Of a stretch of DNA of 64,000 nucleotides, positions 1 to 12,814 are shown piece after piece. The DNA comes from Phaseolus vulgaris (lineage: Eukaryota; Streptophyta; Magnoliopsida; Fabales; Fabaceae), in the NCBI RefSeq assembly GCF_000499845.2, contig NC_023755.2:33257753-33321752 (forward strand). Reading direction: 5' to 3'. Positions within the stretch are counted from its first letter, which is position 1; each line of letters starts with the position of its first letter. The notes beneath the pieces were generated by a model. That model had not been told where the DNA came from. It saw nothing but the letters and a program-made list of their open reading frames with translations, and did not search any database. Position numbers and translations under genes: made by a program.

Positions 1-187
1 CCTCCTCCACAACTACCATATCCACCAATAAATGTGAACATAACATTGCAAAACAATTTTTACCAAACTCATTTTCTTGACCACTACCACCTTTGAACAA
101 TGAAATGCACAAGTGCCATGCACATAAAAAGTAAGGACATATTGTATTTTTGTTGGATAACACGTAGGGCATGTAATATTCTTGTTT
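1..187. other. Flanking AT-rich DNA, no feature recognised
   Basis: No coding signal, RNA gene or repeat boundary is visible in these bases. They lie directly outside the inferred left end of the first CACTA element. Confidence 0.5.
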
Positions 188-2208
188 CATTATTATAAAA
201 AGGTCCTTAGACGATGATTTTTAATATCGTACAACAATAATTTTAAAACTATCGTCCACTCAACTATTGTTAAAACAAATTTCCTATAGGCAACCGCTTA
301 AGCCTTCATTTATAATTTTGCATATAGACAATGGTTACTACCTAAAATCGTTGTTTATTTTTGTTCTGATAGACGATGTTCTTGCACAAACCGTCGTCCA
401 TATTCTTTGGGAAGTTAAAAATAAAAAACAAAAATTGTCACACATAGATGACGATTTTGGCCTGACGTCGCCTAATATGTGACAAAATTGAACAAATTAA
501 TAAAGTGACAATATAGACAACAACTTTTTGAAATAACTGTCCTATATTGTTATATAGACGGCAATTTTGGTGTGAACCATTGTCTATGTGATGATTTTTT
601 TTTTTAATTTGGTTTGAATATTTCATTTCCTCATATTTGTTAACTTGTATTGACTAAATCCCAGACAGACTCTGGAATATGACAATAAAATATATAAACA
701 TATAAATACTCATAAAATAATAAATCCTTAACCACATAAAAAAATAAAATATAAATTAATTTTGTAAAGTGGAAATTTGTATACATTAAAAGCATATAAA
801 CTAAAACTAACACTAAACAATATAAGATTTAACGAATCAAATATCATCGATCCTAGAGTTGTAGAAGCTAATAAAATATATTTTCCAAGTGTTCCTCACA
901 TAATCCATTGATTCATAATTGAGTCATTAAACATCCATAAAATACTGTGACACAAAATAAGTTGAAATTAATCCATAAAGTAGACATTGTTTTATATAAA
1001 GAATTAGTTAAATGTGATTACCTTGTCCCAACCTCTTTCAATGTCGGCTCATACAATGGTAGTCATTCATTGTATTATATAATAGTCACACTCATACCCT
1101 TCTGATTATTTATTGCACTATAATTCAATATTAATGAAGACTTAATAAAGATATTTATTTTACAAACAAAAGAAGATAGAAAATTAATTAATGAAAATTA
1201 CAAATAACCTTTAGGTGCAACCATGTAAGCTTTTGGGACTTTGCACTTGCTCGACCTCTCGAGATGTTATATCTATTGTATGAGCTAATTAATAGAAAAA
1301 CACAAGTTAGGAAAGGTTTAAGTAATATGCATACGTAAATTGATAATGTAATTCCAATTGAATATTAGCTTGAGAAACACGTGTGGCTTCTTGTATAGTG
1401 AGCATAACCATACAACATTGTGTTATTTACCGATATCACAAGTAATTGCTAGTGATGTTTGCATTGAAAAAACTATTAATATAAAGTACAAGTGATGAAA
1501 TAACAATATTTGACGACTTAAAAATTGTACTTACTCATTAATATTAGGTGCAAAATATATTTGTTTCTCTTGTAACCAAGTAGTTGGTAATGTATGTCTG
1601 TTTTCAATTTTCTTATTTTCTAAAGGATTGATTAATTTGGGATCCATGAATTCACAAGCATCTTGTTTCCCCTCCAAACATATATCTACAAGTATAAATA
1701 GTACAATTAGTTAAAATATAATCAATGATTAGATTAATAAATTAAAGTAAAATAATTTTTAAGAGACTTACATCATTTAGAACTGAATGACTGATATATT
1801 AAGCTCGTGGTTGCTAGCTGCAACCTCTAACACATCATACATATGTATATATTATGTATATATAATGGGATGTTATTGTTTCTTCCATATATAGTAGCAT
1901 CCCATAGAATCTTTGTAGGGTTTGTACCCATAGTCGCATTAACTTATAATAATACGACTATATTTTTTTTATCAGCAAAGAATAAATAAAATAAAATGAG
2001 ACATTTCAGGGGTGTCCCAACCCTTATACAAAACACCAAAAACAAGTTTCCTAACACCTTACCAACTAAGGATCCAACAAACATTGCACTACAAACCAAG
2101 ATAATATCCCAGTACAAGATATAGAAACCCAACAAATACAGTTACATCAACCCATCAAAGAGGTCACACCCTCAATCAAGGACATACATCCAACAACTAA
2201 ACAAGGTC

Positions 2209-4026
2209 TGTAACATCCCTATATTTTCCATATCTAATAACCATAATCTTGTATGAAATATTAAAATAAAAATATAACCATAATACAAATATATCTACAA
2301 TTCTTTCATATACTGTTTCAAAATATCTCTCTTCATAAGATTTGAAATATTTACATAAAATTAAAACAAATACTAAAAAGAAAATAAAATATTTTCATCA
2401 TCCAACTTCTCACTGAGGAGCTCTATCACTTGTAACATCATCTGTTCCCGTGTAAAATACACGATCATCACACATCAAAGAAAAACAACCACAAAAGAAA
2501 ACAAAGGGTAAGCTAGGTATTTTTAAAACTTATAACATAAATATAACTTTAATCATCCACATAAATCCATCGTTTCTCATGCATTTCACTTAACCATCAA
2601 GTGTCTATCAACAATTTCAATATTCATCTTTCTCATGTCAGTCTTCTACTGACTCACAACTCATAGACAATTGACTCTACTTCCGGAAGACTCGTGCGTT
2701 GACTCAGACTCAGAGATTTGCACCTGTCATACTATCTCACTGTGAAATCCACACAGCTGTGTGCATAAATAATCTCAATATCATATCTCTCCTAGTATGA
2801 CAGGGTTAATTCATATAATAGGTCAAGTTAGTTATCTTTCAAACAACTTACCCATTCATATGAACCTCCTTCAACTCTCACCACCTGAATAACTTCATCT
2901 ATATGATTCCATTATCTCAGGAGAGTCAGGATATCTCCTTCTAGACAAATCCCTAGTCAATGCACATCCTAAACAATCTTAACACGGTATTTTCTTTCCT
3001 GAAAATACTATGTCTTGATTAAAATTCATATTTTGACTCTCACAATATCCAAATTACACAATCAAATCATACTAAAGTTTAGAATTTCCAAATCACACAA
3101 CAATTCATTCACTAATCATATAAATATTTTAAACTTTTCTAAAAAATCAATTATATCTAAAAATTCACTTAAACACATAACTAAGTTCCAAATATATGCT
3201 TTCTTAATCAATCATCATCTAAAATCAAACAACCACTTCTCATCAAACATCTCATTTAAGTAATTCAACAAAATATTCAAAAACAGTTCAACTCATTTAT
3301 ATTATCATTCAAACACTTTCAATTCTCAATCACAAATACTTTCAACAACTTATTCACCTTAAAATCAATATAAAATATTCAGAATTAACCATTTCAATCA
3401 ATATATTACTTTACTCTTCAAAAGAGACAATCTTGCAAGCAGAAATTTGAACTAGTGACCACGTCACCCCCACATCCAGATCTTCTAACCTAGGGTTCTA
3501 TAAAAAAAAAAAAACTAGCTTCCCTTACCTGGACTTCAGCAGCTCTAAGAGCTCCGAACCCACCAAAAGCTTAAGGATAGCCTAACCTGCATCACAGAGT
3601 TTTGATCACAAATCTAACTATACCACTAGGATCCTGAGCTAACCAAGACTACTTCTGAAGATACAAACATCAAATGCATGATTAATTAAGACCAAACCTA
3701 ACCAAATCAAAACTAACTCAAAGGAAAATGAGCCAAGAATGAACTTACTCTATCTAAGATTTTGATCAGGCAATCTCGTAGAGTTCACTGCCAGGAGTCC
3801 AATGGCAGACTCCGATCGTTAAACAGATGAGTGAGGAGGTCAGAATTTTAGAGAGAATGGAGATGAAAGGAAAAGGAAACTTCTAGAGAGATGGTGATTC
3901 TTTTAAAATGAAACCTGAATAACTAAATTTCTATTTATATAGCTTTTTCACTTTAATAATAAAATATTCAGGTGTCATTTTAATTGTACCATTTCTACTC
4001 TAAGACTATTTTTCTCGGTCCTTACA
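2209..4026 (-). mobile_element. Solo LTR, 1818 bp, with perfect 5-bp target site duplication
   Basis: The segment starts TGTAACATCCC and ends GGTCCTTACA, giving TGTAA/TTACA inverted ends. It is flanked on both sides by AGGTC (2204-2208 and 4027-4031). That is the signature of LTR-retrotransposon integration followed by LTR-LTR recombination. Read on the minus strand it starts TGTAAGGACCG and has a TATA-like TATATAAATAG near 3931-3942, so transcription would run on the minus strand. The start resembles Tekay/Del-type Ty3/gypsy LTRs, but family assignment needs a database search. It interrupts the LINE fragment and so is younger than it. Confidence 0.87.
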
Positions 4027-4668
4027 AGGTCTTTGCCAACAGGCTAAAGTACCATAACTAAGTGCCAAACTCGACAAACCAATACAAAACACAACATCCA
4101 ACAACTAAGCAATATCTTTGCAGCAGGCTGAAATACGCCAAATAACCAAGTGCTAACATCAACAAACCAATCCTACGAGGAGGATACATAAACCAAAGAT
4201 AACCTGCAAAAAGCACGTAACAACTTCCCAAAATGGACATGACAGTAACCAAAAACACCACATATCCATTTGCCACATCTCAAACACCATAAAAATTCCA
4301 ACACCAAACCGAGAATCGTACATCAAAAACACTTCCTTTATCGCAGTCCAGGAACAAAATCATCAGCCCGACCCTGCCAATTAGAAAAGGCCAAGAAAAC
4401 CTGCACAAACACACTATATCTTCCAAACCTGGATAAAGATACACAAGAAACACCAAATATTAACCTTTCAAATACCTCATACAACATTGAGGTTCCAAAC
4501 ACCAGTCTAAGTAAAAAAAATTAGCCACACTTTCCTTTATCGTGACCCAAGACTAAGTCTTCCTTTGTGTCAAAGAAAAAACCTCCACTAGGTCAACGCG
4601 CCCATTCTAAAAACAACCCTATTCCTATGATTCCAAATTTCACTTACTATGCCTACCCAAATACTCCC

Positions 4669-5052
4669 TCAACACCTAACAATAGCATGTTTCACACCTA
4701 TAGGTTTTAACATCTTAAAGTGCAATTGTGCATCACAATGTAGAACCGAAAAATACCCCAACCACTCGAGGCACAGTCCCCAAATTCTCCAAGAGACCCT
4801 ACACTCAAAAAATAGATGCCTTACCGTCTCTTCCTCCACACTACAGAAGGGACACCGAGCACACACCATAGGTATACCACGTCTCAAGAGATTGTCCTTA
4901 GTAACTATCACATTATATAACACCCTCCAAGCCGTAACTTGTGACGATGGTAAAATCTTTAACTTCTGAAACTCCACAAATGGGTCCCCAACCACTGTAG
5001 ACTCCTCCCCCAAGAGAATATTATAGGCAACCTTAACAGAAACAACTTGCAT
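4669..5052 (-). pseudogene. Zinc-binding domain in reverse transcriptase (zf-RVT) fragment, LINE-derived
   Basis: This 127-codon open stretch carries the zf-RVT core seen at the C end of plant LINE ORF2 proteins. A V-K-x-A-Y start is followed by L-P-S-S-x-V-x-A-W-R, then L-L-R-R-G, then C-A-R-C-P-F-C followed by T-V-R-H-L-F-F-E-C, then W-x-x-W-L-G. The two Cys pairs and the His-Cys pair, presumed zinc ligands, are intact. In LINEs this region lies downstream of the RT catalytic core, which is absent here. There is no sensible start codon context; the first Met is only the first in the open frame. It is a relic, not an expressed gene. Confidence 0.72.
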
Positions 5053-5517
5053 CTTTCTTTGAGGACTTGGTTTCTGACGTTGTTGCTGCTAAATAACACA
5101 ATAGAGTGTAGAGATTACAAACAACGAAGGCAATGGAGAGCAAAAGAGAACAAACAATGAAGTAGAGAAGAGAAAAACAACAATAGCGAAAAAGAAGGCG
5201 CAAAGAGAAAAGAGTTGGGGAAGATGTAAATAAACACATAGATGACGATTACTAGGTCATAACTGTCGTCTATTTGGAATGGTCAACTTTAGGTGATGGT
5301 TCTCTCCAAAAGTGTCATCTATTTTTAAACAATAGACTAAGATTCTCTAATAAAATCGTCATCTATATGATGTGTTTTTGTATAGATGATGATTGTTATC
5401 ATAGTTGTCGTTTATATGTTGTTTTTATTTACAAAATTATCACCACATTTTTTTAGATGACAGACTACTCTGAAACGATGTTTATAGATGTCGTCATACA
5501 ACCTTTTTGCACTAGTG

Positions 5518-8500
5518 CTTCCACTCTTTTCCGCACCTACATTTCATTGGACAACCCTTGATCGAAACAAGTATTATCCCACAAATTTATCGTTGTAAAA
5601 AATACATGAGTTTAGAAATGGAACACTTCCCTGATTATTTGCATGAAAGAGAAATAAATGGTATAAATAAAAGATTTTTTTCTTGAAAAAACTAGTAATT
5701 ATATTTTTCACTTTTGTGTTATAAAAAATATGTTTTTTAAATGAAATAATGAAGAAGAGAGAATTCATTTCCTTCTTGTTTTATATCAAATTGAGAGGAT
5801 ATTAATTTTCTGAGTTCTAAAAAAAGGTCCTTCCAATTTTGCCTCTGGAATAGATACCAAAAATAAACATTTATATGTGTATTTTTTGTTTCCCAAGTTC
5901 TTGCACTCTATTTGTATAAGGAGGATGTGTAAGCCGTGAGAAGAGATGGGGGAAGTAAACTAAACGTACACAGCAACATGTTTTCTATCTTCTCAGGGTT
6001 TTGCTGAAATAAATTAAGGTGAAATGTGGACCAGACAGGTTGTAATTTACTGCTTCTGATGTAGGCACAAAAATAGTGAAGCACCAATTTGCATTTATAA
6101 CTTAATCTCATTCACTCAATTCTACCTAAAGAGACAAATCTTGAAAACGAATACCCTTGCGGGCCTTTGTTCGTAATTTATGGGACACTGCACTCTCGCC
6201 ACACTAGTTTGGGACAAAAAAAACAACTACTACAAACCAATATTTGTCACTAATGCTTTACTAATGTTTTGTTTCAATTATAGGAGGACTGAACAAGCAA
6301 AGAAAGAAAAAGAGAGGGAAAGGTGAGGTTAGATGGATTGAAGATAAAAAACTGAAAAATAAATGAAAAATTTATAATAGATATGATTAATGTAAAAAAT
6401 AAATTTTTGCTATATTTAAAAATAATAATTTTTTTAAAATAATTTGATATAAAAATAGTTTTTAAAAATATAAATTTGATTTAATATAGCTTTTAAATTA
6501 AAATAAAAACTTGTTATCAAATTTTAATAAATAAAAAATTTATATTTTAAAATATAAACATATGAAAGTAAATTATTACTTTATAAAATATAAAAATTTA
6601 AATTAAATTAAATAATTTATTTTAATTTACGATTTTAATATTTTATTTTAATTATTTATTTTATCACACTATAATAATATATATTAATAAATATTAAATT
6701 AACTTATTTTATTTATTATTCTAAAATTTAATTATTACTTTTTATAATACAAAAAATTGAATTAATAAAATTTAAATTATTTATTTTATTATAACATAAA
6801 AACATAATGAGAAGATAATATATATATATATATATATTATAAGTACTTTTTAAAATGTTTTATTTTCGTTTTTCACTTATTCTTTTAATATTGGTTCTTA
6901 TAAAGAAGAGATTTGCAACAATCCCAAACTAGTTTATAGACAGGCTGGAGAAATAAGGGAGTCATGCACACTTAAGCCATATCTTATGGGTCAGTGAGAC
7001 ACTGACACAGTGAAAAAGATAAGCTGCATGAATAGAAAGTTCAGCTGCATTGATATTGCCGACTATAACTCTACCATACATTTTTACTCTACTATAGGAT
7101 AACTCTTATCATCAAAGATAAACACAAGAAAAAGAGATACAAATATTGAATAAGACATAAGCTTTATACTTTTCTGAATCAATGTTGGTATGTAAAAATA
7201 TATTATATTATTTCCATAAGCTGTAGCATGAAGGAAAATATTTTCTTTTTTTATCAGCAGAAGGAAGAACTACCCATCCATTAGTAAAAACCAGTAGTCC
7301 TGAACAAGGATTATTTCCATTGTGAAACCATTCTTACACCTTTCATTTGAGCAATCTTCAATTATATGCACTTCCAAGAATATATTAATATTAAACATTT
7401 ATACCTTCTTTATTAAAACAAAGCTAAGATTAACTAAGAAAAGATTGCCTAAATGCAAAGTCAGGAAAAAAAAACTAGTATATACTGTGTGATTAGGTAT
7501 TTGACTCTAAAAGAATCTCAGAGATCTTTTTCTGTATTTTTTGTCCTTTGGATGTCAGTTCGTGAAGTTTCTTGTTCTTGCAAAACACTATACCTCAAAG
7601 AATTACCAATCTACCATCTTGAAAGGAACTTAAAATAGAATGTATCCATTAATCAATATAGCAGTATATAACTTTTTAACTAATGATTTAGCAGTTACTA
7701 ATAAATTTACTTCTGTAAGAAAGAAAAACTTTGTGCAGGAGAACTATACGTAATTAATGCAATGTGAGAATCTTACAGGATGAGATTGGTACAAGTGTTT
7801 TTGGTTGAATTGGGTTGTGAGGACAACATGAACAGAGCAATTAAAGGAGTGGAACCCCCAGTCCTAGTGAAAGTCACATGAATTCTGAGACAAAAGAAAG
7901 AGAGTTGGCACTTGTCATGGTTATGGTTAAAGAGGTTACAAACTCCCAATGATAAGCCTCCAAACTCCATAATACGAGGTGGTCTAAATCTTTGTCTCAT
8001 TTGCTGTGGTGACTTTTACCTTAGTAAACCACAATATCCAACACACTTGCGGTTTCTTTCGTTCACTCAATACCTGCTTCCGTGCATGGAGCATTGCTTA
8101 CTCCACTCCTGTTCTTTCTCCATACATGTGGATACCTTTTTTTCCCTGTTTAAAAGTATTTATCAAAATAAATCATACATATGGAATTAATGTACTCTTA
8201 AATTAAAGTCAAATAAATTTTATTCATAACTATAATTTTAATTAGGGTGCTGAGAATAAAATACAAAATATAATTGTAATTGTAATCAAATACAAAATAT
8301 AGCTGAAATTGAAAAAAAAAAACTAAAACACAATTTTAGTATGCATAACATTAGTATAAAAAAAGAATTGGTACCTCTATTTGTCTAATAAGCTACTTCC
8401 AAGTAACTTATGTAACTTGTATATTAGTTTTAAAATGGAAAATATATTTTGCCAGAAATTAAAGTAAAAAAAATTATTTACATAAATTCCTTAATATATA

Positions 8501-9188
8501 TATATATATAATATAAAAAGAAACTTTTGAAAATTAACATTTATGATTTCACATTAATATGCGCGTCAACCTCAAGCTTTAAGTTATGTCCTTTCCACTC
8601 CATAACTTAAAAAGTCATTTTCATGTAATTTGAGAATAATTTTTTTTTTTAAATTTGTATTTTAAAATACAAAAAATATATTTATAAAATATATATTTTG
8701 TATTTTACATTCCATAATACATCCTTTTATTTTTATATTCTATAATCGGAATATAAAAAAAATTATATTTTTGGAATGTACGGACACACATAATTTTTTC
8801 TATTTTTTAAATTCTTTTAATATTTTTTATAATTATTTTTAGGCACAATCTTATCCAGAAAATAAAAAATATATTCTTGAATGTATCAAAATACATTTTT
8901 TTTATTTTAAAATTCTTTTGACAGTTAATTTTGAGGCACAAATAATTTTAAAGTTATTTTTTATTTTAAACATAATTAATTTTTTAATAAAAATTTCTTT
9001 AATAGTGACAATATTTACGTAAAATAGACATATAATATTTTGACATAAATGAGAATATCTCATATATTAATGATTAAAATTGGTGTATATTATAATTACT
9101 AATTTTTAAATACAAAACTAATTAGATTACGAAATTCTCTAACAATTAATCTTAGGTATGGTGGAAATGATTCCCTCATCTTTGACGT
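5518..9188. other. AT-rich intergenic stretch, no gene supported
   Basis: Open frames here are short, overlap on both strands and show no recognisable domain. 6240-6900 is extremely AT-rich, with a (TA)n run at about 6820-6838; 8440-9180 is similar, with a second TA run near 8496-8512. A T run followed by ATCAGCAGAA at about 7245-7262 resembles the LINE tail at 1963 and could be a tiny LINE remnant. 7770-8110 is less AT-rich but I recognise nothing in it. Confidence 0.5.
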
Positions 9189-9865
9189 TGATAAGTTTCA
9201 AATTTTTTAATAATATTTCATATTAAAATAAAGATATTTATGGATATTAATTGATAAAATAATCATAATATAATTCTTAATTTACGAATTTAAACTTTTT
9301 TTACATATTTTGTGTTTATAATTAGAATTAGAACGATTTATTTCAAATTTGTGTTAATTTCAGGATTCTAGGAAGAATGGAGACGAAAGGCCAAAAGGAT
9401 AATAGACAAAGCTCGCACAAACTCACCTTAGCTAGAAGCCCCAGAGGATCGAGCCCAAGCGAGCCCAATTTCGCCTAGGCGAGATCACTCCAGTGACGTT
9501 GGACCTTTTTTTGTGCAACTCACTAAGGCGAGCCCAATAGCGCTCAGGTGAGAAGTCACTTAGCCAAAGCCCAATTAGGTTAAATATGATGCTTGAGGCA
9601 CAACCCTAAACATCATTGAGTGGATTGGAGATCAGTTGGGAGAATAGAAGGTGTTAGAAACCCTAGAGGAGACAACCATTAAGGAGAAACATCTTGTATC
9701 TTTTTTTCTTTCTCTCCCTGCTTGTAATAGCCAACATGAGTGGCTAATTATGCATCTACATTCGATTATGCATTGCAGAATACAAACAAGAAGATCTTCC
9801 TGAATATACCCTGTATTTATTCAAATGACATTAGACACTTAAAATATTAAAACAAATAATCATGG
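9189..9865 (+). mobile_element. Partial Athila-type gypsy LTR, truncated
   Basis: The segment begins TGATAAGTTTC and aligns by eye with the start of the LTR at 44172. Shared stretches include an AATATTTCATATTAAAATA block, the GCGAG-rich block, a CCCAATTAGGTTAAATA-like block and GAGAATAGAAGGTGTTAGA. Similarity fades around 9700 and the LTR 3' end is missing. CACTA-2 starts 11 bp further right. Two 20-nt-spaced dyads lie at 9449-9483 and 9519-9552. Confidence 0.72.
9449..9552. repeat. Two pairs of CTCGC/GCGAG-type dyads with 20-nt spacing
   Basis: In 9449-9483 the GCGAG ends are at 9459 and 9479. In 9519-9552 they are at 9528 (GCGAG) and 9548 (GTGAG). Each pair is two 14-nt near-palindromes separated by the 6-nt linker CCCAAT. 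The same arrangement recurs in the Athila-type DNA at 39.9-40.1, 44.5 and 46.3 kb. Confidence 0.75.
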
Positions 9866-10075
9866 TAACAATAGACACTACAAAAAATCGTGTAAAAAGT
9901 GACAGTTTTAATATGGTGGTTATTAATAACCGTCACAAATTTCAGTATAATACGTCATTTGACTAACTGTCACAATTATCTTTTAAAATATGTCATTTTC
10001 AACTGTCACAATTATCCTTCAGAATAAAAACAAGTTTTACTTCCCTCATTATTCCCAATTATTTTTGAAAATATA

Positions 10076-10152
10076 ATAATGATAATAATAATAATAATAA
10101 TAATAATATAATAATAATGATTATAGTAATAATAATAATAATAATAATAATG

Positions 10153-10192
<40 letters not shown>

Positions 10193-10193
10193 G
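10076..10193. repeat. AAT/ATA trinucleotide microsatellite
   Basis: About 118 bp of nearly continuous AAT repeats, broken by a few TGA and TATA variants. It lies inside CACTA-2 between the 5' subterminal repeats and the first captured exon. Confidence 0.95.
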
Positions 10194-10511
10194 AATTAAC
10201 CTCTTACCCTTATTTATATGAAATATTATACAAGGTTGATTATTTTTAATATTTTATATTTATAAAATTGGAATCGGAAATTTTGGTGACGACAAGGTGG
10301 GAAGGTTAAGGCGGAAGGGAAAGTAACTACTGGCACTTTGATAGAGCGCCAACAGAGTTGTAACACCTCCATCTTCATTGTAGTCACACAACACCCTCAG
10401 TTACAAATTCATACTACCAAGCTCGTGAGCAAGAAAAGAAACAAATAAACCTCTCTCTCTCTCTACGATTATTGATCTCAGGAGAAGAGAGATTGTGATT
10501 TGCGATTCGCA

Positions 10512-10755
10512 ATGGCTTCCACCCCAATGTGGTTCTCCGCTACTTCCATCGGTGCTCAGGTGCTTCCCCGCCGTAACTCCCTCGCCGTGCTCTTAACCGT
10601 CTCTGCGAGATCCTTCGCAAAATCGAGGCTCAGGTTTATCGGAAGAAGCTCCAACTTGAGCTTCCTCCGTAGGCGAAACTCTTTCTCCGCTGTGAAGTGC
10701 GTCTTCGGTAGCGAGGCCAGTAACACACTACACGATCTCGTGGTTCAGCAACAAG
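10512..10755 (+). pseudogene. Captured first exon of an unidentified organelle-targeted host protein
   Basis: The open frame starts at MASTPMWF (a Met four codons upstream is less likely, as this ATG follows a UTR-like sequence with a CT repeat at 10453-10465). It continues for 81 codons to a plausible GT donor at 10756. The encoded stretch is rich in Ser, Arg and Ala with almost no acidic residues for the first 60 positions, which is typical of plastid or mitochondrial transit peptides. The stretch is much more GC-rich than its surroundings and looks like a captured host 5' UTR plus exon 1. I do not recognise the parent gene. The next captured exon appears to come from a different gene, so a functional fusion is unlikely but not excluded. 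Confidence 0.6.
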
Positions 10756-11489
10756 GTCTGAAGTTTTTGCTTCTCTCTATATATATATATTTATGTACAT
10801 ATATGTGTCTGTCAGTCTGCATTTTTTAGCTCTGTGAACTTCTTGAAAGTTTAATTAAGCGTGTGGATTTGGTTGCGATAGAGTGAGAGTTGCAGTTTAG
10901 AATTGAATTGGAGTTCTAGTGTGTTGGAAGTAATTTCTTACAATTCAAATGACTGAATCTTTTTTCTTATATGTGTTCATCCTATGCAAAACTGAAATAG
11001 GGAGGAAGAAAAGTATAAAGCATTAAGAAGTTAGGAATTATAGAATAAAAGAATCTGGATAGGAAACTAACTTTTTATATGTGATTGTTGAACTTTTATT
11101 TTCACGCATTCAATGTCCAAAACTACATTCAAGGTCCAAAACTGTTGGTTGCTTTCTGCTATGGTTGTAAAGAAGGGGATGATAGCAGTGCATAGATAAG
11201 AATGAATCGACTTCAGATTTCCAAAATTTTAAAATCATCTTTCAAGGATTGTATGATTGTGTAGCCTCTCATAGAGTTGGTTTACTGGTATCTTTGCTAT
11301 CAAAGATATTGACACCGGCATAAAATTCTGCAACTTGGTATATCAATTGAGATGTCATTAATTAATGTCCTGTCAAGTATGGATATTACTTTTCTGTAGC
11401 ATATGTTATTATATGTTCTATTTTAATCTAACTTCCCCTGAACTTTTGGTTCACTCTAATGGCATTATTTGCAATATATCTTGTGATAG

Positions 11490-12343
11490 GCGTGCCCCTT
11501 CCATATTCTAGATCTTTCTTCAGATGGTCCATTGATTTTATCTGGAAGATACAAGGGAAGTTTTCCCAAAGATCCTGAAATTAAAGGGGTCTTGGCTGAT
11601 TTCAGTAATTTTGTGGTAGATATGAAGATTCAAAAGGCTAAGGACATACCTATACAAAGGGTAATTGTCTTGTTTTTCCCCTTTAAACTATATCTAACAT
11701 TTCTAGAGAGGATGCTCGAATTTTGTTTATGGGTGCTAGAAATCTATTTAGTACTCTGTCGTCTTGAACTTTGAAGGATCTATCATTTCATAAAACATAG
11801 AGTGATATACCAGTCACATCTAGTCCTAATTCCATTTATTCTCTTACATTCCATCGTTATGATTTTCTATGGGTACATAATGAACTTTTGCTTTCTTAAT
11901 CCTTCTAACGTGTGCGTACACCAAAAATAGTTTGCTTCATCTATATACTCTTGCATATTGTAGTTTACCTTCCTTTACTGTTAATTATTATTTTCCTTTC
12001 CTGCACTGCTTTTCCTTTAACAGATTTGTGCAAGAGATCAAATAGAGTATCTTACTACTTAAGCATGGTTCTCAAAAGATGAGAGATTAGAACAACAGGT
12101 TTGTTATTACTTTTTGTTCTATCACTCCTCGTATTCACATGCTTGAGTTAAAATTTCATCTAGGTTTGTAATGGTTCCTCAATTTGATATCAGGCCATTT
12201 CTTTTTTCTCTAATAATTTTTCTTGTGCTATATTTAAATGGTAGGTTGCAATTACAAACGGCTTTATATTCAAGTACACGAGTATGGCAAATCTTGAGAA
12301 TGATCATCAAAAGAATGTCAAGGAATCAAATGGAAAGAAAGAA
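11490..12343 (+). pseudogene. Captured fragment of an inter-alpha-trypsin-inhibitor heavy-chain-like (VIT/vWA) plant gene
   Basis: Three exons with canonical splice sites can be traced: 11490-11660, 12024-12098 and 12245-12343. Their frames join cleanly. The translation includes L-S-S-D-G-P-L-I-L-S-G-R-Y-K-G, K-G-V-L-A-D-F-S-N-F-V-V, K-A-K-D-I-P-I-Q-R and A-R-D-Q-I-E-Y-L-T. I recall these from the region after the vWA domain of the Arabidopsis AT1G19110-like family, whose biochemical role is poorly defined. The second exon has an in-frame TAA where the family has Gln, a single C-to-T change. The vWA core upstream and the C-terminal Cys-rich tail are missing. It is a broken captured fragment inside CACTA-2. 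Confidence 0.72.
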
Positions 12344-12593
12344 GTATGTATCAAAATTTTAGGTTCTTTTTCCTAATAAAATGGATATAATATTTCTTAG
12401 TAGATATTTATCCCACCTAAGTGGGAGATACCTTAACCACTTTGGTTGTCATTGTTGTATGTCAGCAGATTTCTTTTCAAAATTACGCTATTCATTTATT
12501 ACTTTTTTATTTTAATGTAAGAAATGTTTCTTACTCAAAATTTTGTTTTTGATATGCATTTCTTGGATTTATGGAGATTTTGTCCTTTGGCAG

Positions 12594-12807
12594 GTTTGAT
12601 GGAGCTGTTCCAGACCCCCGAAATGTTCATACATCCCCCAATGAGGTATTAATATATTTAAATATTTATTGGTGTCTTTTATTTTATAATTATAAACATA
12701 CAAATTCATTAACTTAAAATTATTTATTTCAGGCATCAGATTATGGAAGTGGTGCTCCATCACCTAATCAAGTAATAGGATCAAGTGTTGCAAGCAAAAC
12801 TGATTAG
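12594..12807 (+). pseudogene. Captured C-terminal exons of an unrecognised host gene
   Basis: Two segments, 12594-12645 and 12733-12807, are bounded by AG acceptors and a GT donor and join in frame. They end in a TAG stop at 12805-12807. The predicted tail is 41 residues, rich in Ser, Pro, Asn and Gly, and ends V-A-S-K-T-D. Splice signals and frame continuity argue for a real 3' end of a gene, but I cannot name the parent. It may belong to a third gene, or could be the C end of a CACTA-encoded protein. Confidence 0.5.
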
Positions 12808-12814
12808 GGATGTG

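Larger units (their letters stand above)
1963..5056 (-). mobile_element. 5'-truncated LINE (non-LTR retrotransposon) 3' fragment, split by a solo LTR
   Basis: Read on the minus strand, a reverse-transcriptase-associated zinc-binding region (4669-5052) is followed by the conserved downstream words W-N-H-R-N-R-V-V-F (about 4590-4635) and D-W-C-L-E-P-Q (about 4480-4510), interrupted by stops. The fragment ends at a short A tail (T run 1963-1970 on the plus strand) preceded by TTTGCTGAT, a common plant LINE end. Without the solo LTR at 2209-4026 it is only about 1.3 kb, so endonuclease and RT core are missing. 5' truncation is normal for LINEs. I found no clear target duplication. It may have entered CACTA-1 by insertion or been captured. 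Confidence 0.62.
188..5517. mobile_element. Probable non-autonomous CACTA (En/Spm-type) transposon, CACTA-1
   Basis: The right end, read on the minus strand from 5517, begins CACTAGTGCAAAAAGG, a typical CACTA terminus. The left end at 188 reads CATTATTATAAAAAGG, matching at 12 of 16 positions in inverted orientation. Both flanks (about 195-600 and 5235-5510) are packed with short direct and inverted copies of a TAGACGACGATT-like word, the subterminal transposase-binding architecture known for this superfamily. No transposase ORF was found, so it would depend on an autonomous relative. The interior holds a LINE tail and a solo LTR. The 3-bp flanks (TTT left, CTT right) do not match, so the left boundary is less certain than the right, or the copy is old. 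Confidence 0.6.

Noticed and set aside
7245..7262. Second LINE tail (T run followed by ATCAGCAGAA)
   Set aside because: Too short to support a LINE call; no upstream LINE coding sequence on the minus strand. Mentioned only as a possibility in the intergenic entry.
7912..8206. Open frames of 66-92 codons on the plus strand
   Set aside because: Overlapping in different frames and opposed by a minus-strand frame, no recognisable domain and no gene structure.
10512..12807. A single functional spliced host gene across CACTA-2
   Set aside because: The exons match different kinds of protein, contain a stop in 12024-12098, and are enclosed by transposon ends with a target duplication, so captured fragments are the better reading.
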